Origin: Epiperipatus broadwayi
Lineage: Eukaryota; Onychophora; Udeonychophora; Euonychophora; Peripatidae
Reading direction: 5' to 3'
NCBI GenBank assembly: GCA_028023455.1
Contig: JAQFVV010006341.1
Span: 3,038,001 to 3,102,000, forward strand
DNA length: 64,000 nt
Shown: positions 57,258 through 64,000 of the stretch, piece by piece
How the letters are laid out: every line of letters begins with the position of its first letter
Position numbering within the stretch: position 1 is the first letter of the stretch
Notes under the pieces: model-generated
What the model was told of the DNA's origin: nothing
Database searches by the model: none
The model's input: the letters and a program-made list of their open reading frames with translations, nothing else
Made by a program: the position numbers and the translations under genes

Positions 57258-59954
57258 GAGATAGGCATATAAGTACATAATAATAATAAACCCAATTAAT
57301 ATCAAATTAAACATGAAAGAAAGTAAATAAATAAATAAATACATCTATAGATCTATCATATATCAAACCTGTCATCAAAATAAAAGTTCTACTTTATTTT
57401 TTTTAGTTCATACTTGAAACTTTAAAGCAGAAATACATGCTTAGTTCACAATGATAAGATGAATAGACAAACACTAAAACATACAAATATTCCTGCAGGT
57501 TAAATATGAATTTGGTAAAGACAACAATAACCTCCAATGTTCTTAAAATTTCCTAATGGACATTATAAGCAACTTTTGCACATATTTGAATCAATTTATT
57601 TTTCATAAACTCTAGTCTAAAATTTCCAACATTTAGTAAATTTTCAGTGATCAAGATCAGGGTTATTTGGTCATCCATGTTTATGCACATTTCTGATAAA
57701 TGATTATTAAATGTCATTAAGTCACACATTCTATCACTCCTATGGGTGTGAATGGTAAGGTAATTTAGTATGCATAATTATTCCAATGTAAAATATTAGA
57801 ATGAATAATTTCTCTTTTTTTAGCCTTATTTTACACAATATAAATAGAAAATTTATTAAATAAGAGTCAATAAAATATTCCATTATACAGTTCAGCATAT
57901 ATTTTCCAATTAATATCATTATTATTACTTTACATAATTCCAGTGTCGCACTATTTATAATAAATATAGTGAAATTGTATTAGCGATTTAGCTAAATAAT
58001 ATCTATGCATTATGAATAAAATAAGTTCATATTGTTAGTTGATAAAAGTTAGAAACTGGTGTACCTCTAAAAGTTTATCCTTCCATATTGAATAATATTA
58101 TCCTGTCCTTCACAATTACACATTGGCCTTTATGCTTGAGTAGTATAAAAGAAGTTTCCTTATTAAAAAGACAGAGTAGGGAATTCCAATGAAAATATTA
58201 AGTTTACTTGTTTTATTATATTTTTTTTCTAGAAAATATTTCACCTTCTCTAAACTTTTGTCTACTTAGCCACACCTCTTTTCTTAGTTATAATGAGGCT
58301 AACAATATGCAAGAACTTATTCCTTGTAAAAAAATGTTAGGAATAGAGTTTTGAAACAAAAAAATATTAAGTTACAAATATTAATTAATAATAAATAAAA
58401 TAAATAACTTTTATATTTTTTTTAAAAACAAGATTTTATACAATAAATAATTAATAAAAAAATCATATTAACTAATGGTGTGTGTGCACGTTTCTTTCCA
58501 TTAATCCAGAGGTCTATTAATGACTGAGCTATTAGCAATTTCTATGGCAGATAAATGTTATTGCAAGATGGATACACTGAGTGATAATTAAAAATATGAA
58601 TGAAGTGAGATGATGTGACTGGACACACCCACCCACATATCCAAGTCAAATTTTAGGATGGCAATAAACAATAGGTTAGAAAATTAATGAATAAGTACTC
58701 ATTATAGCCTTACAGACAAATAATATTCATTCCCAGTGGCTTGGCTCTCATACCAACAATTCCTGATATAATCCATCTTCCTCTTCCACTATTAGATATA
58801 CATAAAATAAAAAATTTAATGATTGGTACACCATAACTAACATCCTGAGAACTTTTCAACCAAATTATGTACTAAGTTATGTCACAATTCATTTTTTTTA
58901 TCTATTAGGTACTCCTGATCACTATTGGCACAATGTGAAATTTCCACATTCCTTCATGGTGCCAATCTGGAAGGTCACAATATATATATATATAAAAGCA
59001 CAATAAAAGATATTTGAAAGTCTTTAGGTATGAAATGCTTGTTCAATTTAAGTCCCAAAGTAATGAAAATTTAAAATTACTACAGTTACCTTTGTTTTAT
59101 TCCAATTAAAATAGTTCAGTCCTTTACAAGGTTTTTAGCATTAATTAGTATTGATGCCTTAATTCACCCATGTATAACTATTTTGAGCTCATATTTGGGT
59201 GAAATTATAGGCACCATTTATAATTTGGAAACCAGCAAATTTTTATTTACTGTGGTCATTTATTAAGCTCATAATCAGATTTTTACACTTTAGATTTTAT
59301 TTTATCATAATTAGGGTTTTCATTTTGTTTTAATAATTTGTAATTACATAATACATAGAGTAGATGCAACAGTATCCATTTTTAAAATATGTTTTTATCC
59401 CAGGTAGGATTTCCAGGAAACTAGTGCATCATAGAAGAGCTCCCCAATTATGCTAGAGAGGTTTCAATCTTGTGGCATCAATCAGTAATTTCCCTTTTAT
59501 GAATGAGGATGTCCATATATGAAGTTGAAAGACATAAAGCAATTTATATATTTTTCAGAACTATTTATGTTGTGGAATTTTAATTACTAAGAAAAAAATG
59601 ATGATAAATTTTATTTTTGAGACTTCAATATTCACAATAAGATAATTAACATAAATTTAACTTATTTATAGATTAACATATTAAATTCCTTAGTTTTCCA
59701 TTGATAATTGTTAATTAATAAAAACTAACTTTTGCTTTTAATTATATATTATATTAATTAAGATAAAAACATCCTATACAGTTTAACAATTCATTTATTA
59801 TTATTTTCCAAAATATAAATCATTTTTAAATTAACAAAATATCCACCTTTTTGGATATTTTTATATAGGAATTATATCTTTTTTAAAAAAAAAAATAAAA
59901 AAAAAATTTTTTATTAACAAAAGAAATCTAAAAAAAATTATACATCATATATAT
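57258..59954. other. AT-rich sequence, no gene seen
   Basis: No gene or known element. AAGGTCACAATATATATATA at about 58974 resembles the right ends of C1 and C2 next to an (AT)n run. Confidence 0.4.
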
Positions 59955-62525
59955 TATAATGGGATGGGGAGATGGGGTGGTCATCCCTGGGGTGATGGCA
60001 AATCAAGATCACTCCCCCAAGTAAACAAAATATCTCAACTAATATGATTTAATATAAGTTTAAGATATATAAGATATAATGTTCAAAAAATTTTTACTAT
60101 TGAAGTATATTAAAGTAATGTTTAATATAAAAAAAATATATAAATGTTATATATTCTATAAGCATGAGAGATTGAGCCTTTGCCAGCTTGGGGAATTATT
60201 TAATCATTAATTTGGATGCACCATATTAAGTGCTCATTCATCAAAATACATAATAATGAAAACAATAATGCTGAGATATTAAAACATGCTGATCATCATC
60301 AATGTTCTGGCCACTTAGTACCATTAATGTATTGGCCTACTTTAAACTTAAATTCTAATAGACTAAGCTATATAAAATGTAGTGTATGGGCTTTAAATAC
60401 ACTCTTAGTGCTAACTAGTATGATGATGATTGATGGGACTATCATCATTAGATGCCCATAAACACTAAATACATCCTCTTCTAATATATCAAATGATTGT
60501 GCATGAATCTAGTTTAGAGAACATAAGGTCTAGGAGATGATGCAAATGTATAAGACCTAAAAACATTGAAATTTAATCACTGGAAAACAATTGAATAAAA
60601 ATTTAATAATAAAAACAAAAAATGATATTAAGGTCTTTAGAATAAGACTATATACATATAACTTTCTGATTTTGATTACTATACAAAATTTAAATTATTA
60701 CATTTATTTTATACTTCTTAATAGCTTTATATACAACACATATAGATATGCACACAGATAATATACAATGAATAAATTTCAATTGACATTTAATAAAATT
60801 TAAAAAAATGAGTAAATTTTACATGTGTTTACTTGAGTAATATACAAAATTCAATTTTCTATATTGTGGTAAAACACATTCAGCACACAGAGATGTGACA
60901 AATCATTTCTGAACATATTTCAATAATTAACAGAATTGTAAAAAATTTAAGTTACATAAAATACTATAAATGATTAAAATTTATCTGTACATGTCTCTAT
61001 GACACTCATTGATATATACACACATAGATGTGCAGTACATTTGATGGATATATTTTAATTGTCATATGAAACAATTTGATAAAAATTTTACATGTGTGTA
61101 TGTTTAACCATTTATGTACACACTGCCATTTAAATTATATTTTTGATTTGATAAAACAAAGTTATTAAAAATATTGTTCATAATTTATTCACTGTTGAAT
61201 ACACCTAAATATCACATATACATGTGTATATAAAAAAGTAATATGAATTGGCCATCAATTCTCTTTTTACTGTTAAATAGTTAATTTTTGGGAAGTCACT
61301 TTTTGATTGTTGATTAATTAATTACCAACATTTTAATTTTAAAATGACCCCTTTTCTTAAACTAAGGTCATTAATATAAATTCATTTCATTCAAGCAAAC
61401 TTTTATTTACTTGCTTTCTTTTAGACATATAAAATTGTCTATGAATTAACTTCTTTATTTTTAATCCAAGTCAAATTATTACTTGACCTTTAAGTTATAT
61501 TTTTAAATATCATTTTTAGGAAATTACTAAAACAATTTTTTTAAAATATGTATATATAATCATCTATGAATTGATATTTTCATTTAGAGATTTAACTCAA
61601 GAAAATTATTTACTTGTTTTATTTTAAGCTATAGGTTAAAATGTCATTTTAAGGAATTATAAAAAAAAACAAATCACTTTATATAAATATGCATATCTGT
61701 GCCCTGCATACATAAATAAATGGCCAGATGTATAATGACTTCTTCATCAATTCATGGGCTTCTATTGGTGAGACTAATTTATAGTCCTCATCAAGATAGG
61801 TATCACCCAGGTAAATTGGTCTGCAGTGATCTCCCTTCTGTCTAGGATTATTTCAGGCAAGTAACTGTCTTATACACATTTGTAGCTATGAAGTACTTGA
61901 AGTTGACCTTTTTTCATGTGAATTCAAACTCCATCATTGTGAACTATATAGCAGCATTTTGAGTTGCCCTCCTTGCAATCTTATATCTTCATGGTAGTTT
62001 TCTGTCCTGATCTGGACTACTTAGTTAATTAGCTACTTCTGGTCAGCTATAATTATTGTCAACTGCTCAAAAATCATTAGCCAACTATTCCGAACTACCA
62101 ACCAAACTAAAACTATTTTTTTTATCAATTCTTTTAGAAGTCAGTTGAGGTCACAAAAACTACAGTCAGCTGAAGTGACAAAGACCCTGAATTAAAAATC
62201 TTTTAATTAAAACTTTTTTTCTTTTGAATTTTTTTCAAATAAACTTTGAAATTTTATTAAAAATCTGATCAACAAAAATTTCTACATAGATAGAGAAATA
62301 TATACAAGCATTAATTAAAAGATTTCAAAGATAATAAATTTTTTTACAATTATCAGTTGTATTTTATCATAAAACATGCTTGTTTTTACTTTCAAAATCA
62401 GGTGCAATATTAATATTTATTTAGACCTTTTAAACTATTTATTTCATAATGAAATTTTATTTTAAATTCAGAATTATTTAACTCCTGATTATTATTCCAG
62501 AAATGTAAAAAATATATAGAAAATT
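59955..62525. repeat. Unclassified repeat R2, longer relative of R1
   Basis: Same orientation and order of anchors as R1, but about 1 kb longer; the extra sequence lies mainly between 60300 and 62300. It contains loosely repeated phrases of the form ACACATAGATGTGCA/ATATGCACACAGATAATATAC (60735, 60890, 61020, 61130, 61205) that suggest diverged internal repeats of roughly 120-150 bases. No protein recognised. Confidence 0.65.
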
Positions 62526-62936
62526 TTAGTCTGTTTATTTCTTCTTTTCCTTTCAACTTTATATATATTTGTGAGCACTCATGCTGTTATTCTGTACTGT
62601 GCAACAGAAGTGTTATATATATATATAAATATGTGTGTGTGTGTGGCTGCAGAAAGGAGTTTGCTATTAACTGAAAGGAGACCCTTTGATTCCTCTTGGA
62701 GGCCTTAAAGGAACCGAGCAGGGCAAATTCCTAATGTCCACTCCATACGTTCTTGTCGTTGCAGCTGTTATTACTATATGTTTATTCATATAGTATACGA
62801 ACATGGATGGGCTGCTCATCAACACGCATTAGCCAGCGTGGTGAGTTTATTGGCTTTTTACCTCTGAGTTTAAGATCAAGAAACACCATGGTCTTTCTTC
62901 TCAGTGCCTGATAAGGCAGAATGAATGTTTGTGTAA
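62526..62936. other. Sequence before the RTE element; may hold its 5' UTR
   Basis: A (TG)n run lies at 62632-62644. From about 62660 the base composition becomes more balanced (GGAACCGAGCAGGGCAAATT, GTTCTTGTCGTTGCAGC), like the coding part that follows. This suggests that the retrotransposon 5' UTR starts around there. The exact 5' end was not found. Confidence 0.45.
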
Positions 62937-64000
62937 ATGATAAAGATTTTTCCCAATTATACAATTATGACAGACAAAAATAAAGCATGGCCCTTAATCC
63001 CAGGAGGCTGTAAAGTCACCAACCAAGGCAGCGGTTGGTGGCCGAAGGTGGAGGGTGCTAAGAATATCCTGGAGGTGGACCCAGGCTGCCATTTGATGAC
63101 GACTTTTTATTTAGGTACTTACAACTGCAGATCACTTTCAAGTGAAGGAAGATTGCAAGAATTAGAAGAACTCTCTTATATTAAATGGGATATTATTGGA
63201 CTTTGTGAAGTTAGAAGAAAAGGTGAAGAGACAATTGATTTAAAAAGTGGACATATGCTCTATTATAAAGGCACAAATATTGGAAATACAAGTGGAGTAG
63301 GATTCATTATAAATAAAAAGTGGAAGAACAATATTGTGGAGATTGATGGTGTATCAGACAGAGTGGCAAGATTAGTTATACAACTTAATAGCAGATATCA
63401 AATGCAGATAATTCAGGTTTATGCCCCAACAAGTTCTCACAGTGATGAAGTAGTAGAAGATTTTTATATGGATGTACAAAAGGCTTTTGATCAGAGTAAA
63501 CAACATTTTAAAATTGTTATGGGAGATTTTAATGCTAGAATTGGTAAACAAATGAAAGATGAAAGTGTTGTAGGTAATTTTGGTTATGGTAATAGAAATG
63601 AGAGAGGACATAGACTTGTGGAGTTTGCAGAGAAGGAAAAACTTTATATTATGAATTCTTTTTTTGAGAAAAATGTTAGAAGGAAATGGACATGGAAGCA
63701 TCCAAATGAAGGTACAGCAGAACTGGATTATATTTTGACTAACAGGAAATACATATTTCAAGATTGTAATGTTCTTAATAAATTTAACACAGGAAGTGAT
63801 CATTGATTAGTAAGGGGTAAGATACATGTTAATGTAAAACTAGAGAGACAAAAATTATTAAGAAAAACTATATTTACAGTTGATATTCCTAATCTTCAGA
63901 AACATTCTAATGAATTTAAATTAGAACTTACAAATCGGTTTCAAGTATTAGTAGATTTTGAACATGATTCAGATTTGAATGAAATTAATATGAAAATAAC
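62937..64000 (+). pseudogene. RTE-type retrotransposon 5' part: AP-like endonuclease, continues past the window
   Basis: The frame encodes the endonuclease/exonuclease/phosphatase domain that nicks the target DNA for RTE-clade LINEs. Motifs in order: LGTYNCRSLSS (Asn), IIGLCEVRRKGEE (catalytic Glu), VYAPTSSHSDE, VMGDFNARIG (Asp and Asn), GNRNERGHRLVEFA, RKWTWKHPNEGTAELDYIL and GSDH (Asp-His pair). A single in-frame TGA at 63804 follows SDH, where the family has Arg. The frame then stays open to the window edge (VRGKIHVNVKLERQ ...). This is the region between endonuclease and reverse transcriptase. Apart from that stop the copy is clean, so it is younger than the copy at 5345-6921. Whether the ATG at 62937 or one near 63096 is the true start is unclear. 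Confidence 0.9.

Noticed and set aside
60216-60461. 81-codon + strand frame
   Set aside because: Lies inside repeat R2; the corresponding part of R1 is not open, so the frame is not conserved.

Overview
This is AT-rich eukaryotic nuclear DNA from an animal, most likely an invertebrate, though the sequence does not settle the lineage. The reasons are spliced exons of a metazoan-type mitochondrial RNA polymerase with GT/AG introns up to 6.5 kb, and a mix of RTE-type and other non-LTR retrotransposons, Ty3/gypsy LTR elements, hAT elements, tRNA-derived repeats and foldback elements. There are no operons, ribosome binding sites or CRISPR arrays. Nearly all long reading frames are transposon pieces.

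Layout. (1) 1-1560: decayed hAT transposase of the BED-finger/FAM200-like type, followed at 2446-3150 by a foldback element carrying a tRNA-like head and by a LINE C-terminal remnant. (2) 3718-17778, + strand: the last six recognisable exons of POLRMT, the single-subunit mitochondrial RNA polymerase. They encode 154 residues and the stop codon, with consistent splice phases and the family-typical C-terminus YFFS. Its introns hold an RTE retrotransposon 3' half (5345-6921), a tandemly duplicated LINE 3' end (7736-8400, - strand), three palindromic elements and an unrelated LINE C-terminal part (12690-13770, - strand). (3) 18.3-21.1 kb: a palindromic MITE and unassigned sequence.

(4) 21.6-34.2 kb: a three-level nest of insertions. 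A decayed gypsy element on the - strand (element A) is split inside its reverse transcriptase by a nearly complete + strand gypsy element (element B, 23651-32902, with both LTRs). Element B's 5' LTR is in turn split by a 4.4-kb non-coding element with TG...CA ends (C1, 23680-28090). The order of insertion is therefore A, then B, then C1.

(5) 34.3-62.9 kb: no host gene recognised. It holds two large foldback elements (D1, D2), two copies of an unclassified repeat (R1, R2), a second diverged copy of the C family (C2, 43549-48396), a tandem-repeat block near 53.8-54.0 kb and a non-autonomous hAT element with 8-bp target duplications (56727-57249). (6) 62937-64000: the 5' part of an RTE-type retrotransposon (endonuclease domain), running off the window.

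The only gene that looks functional is POLRMT; the upstream exons were not found and should lie before the window. Everything else is mobile DNA in different stages of decay. The most interesting material is the nested LTR locus, the large C family, the foldback elements whose palindrome includes tRNA-like promoters, and the acidic exon placed just before a conserved POLRMT motif.
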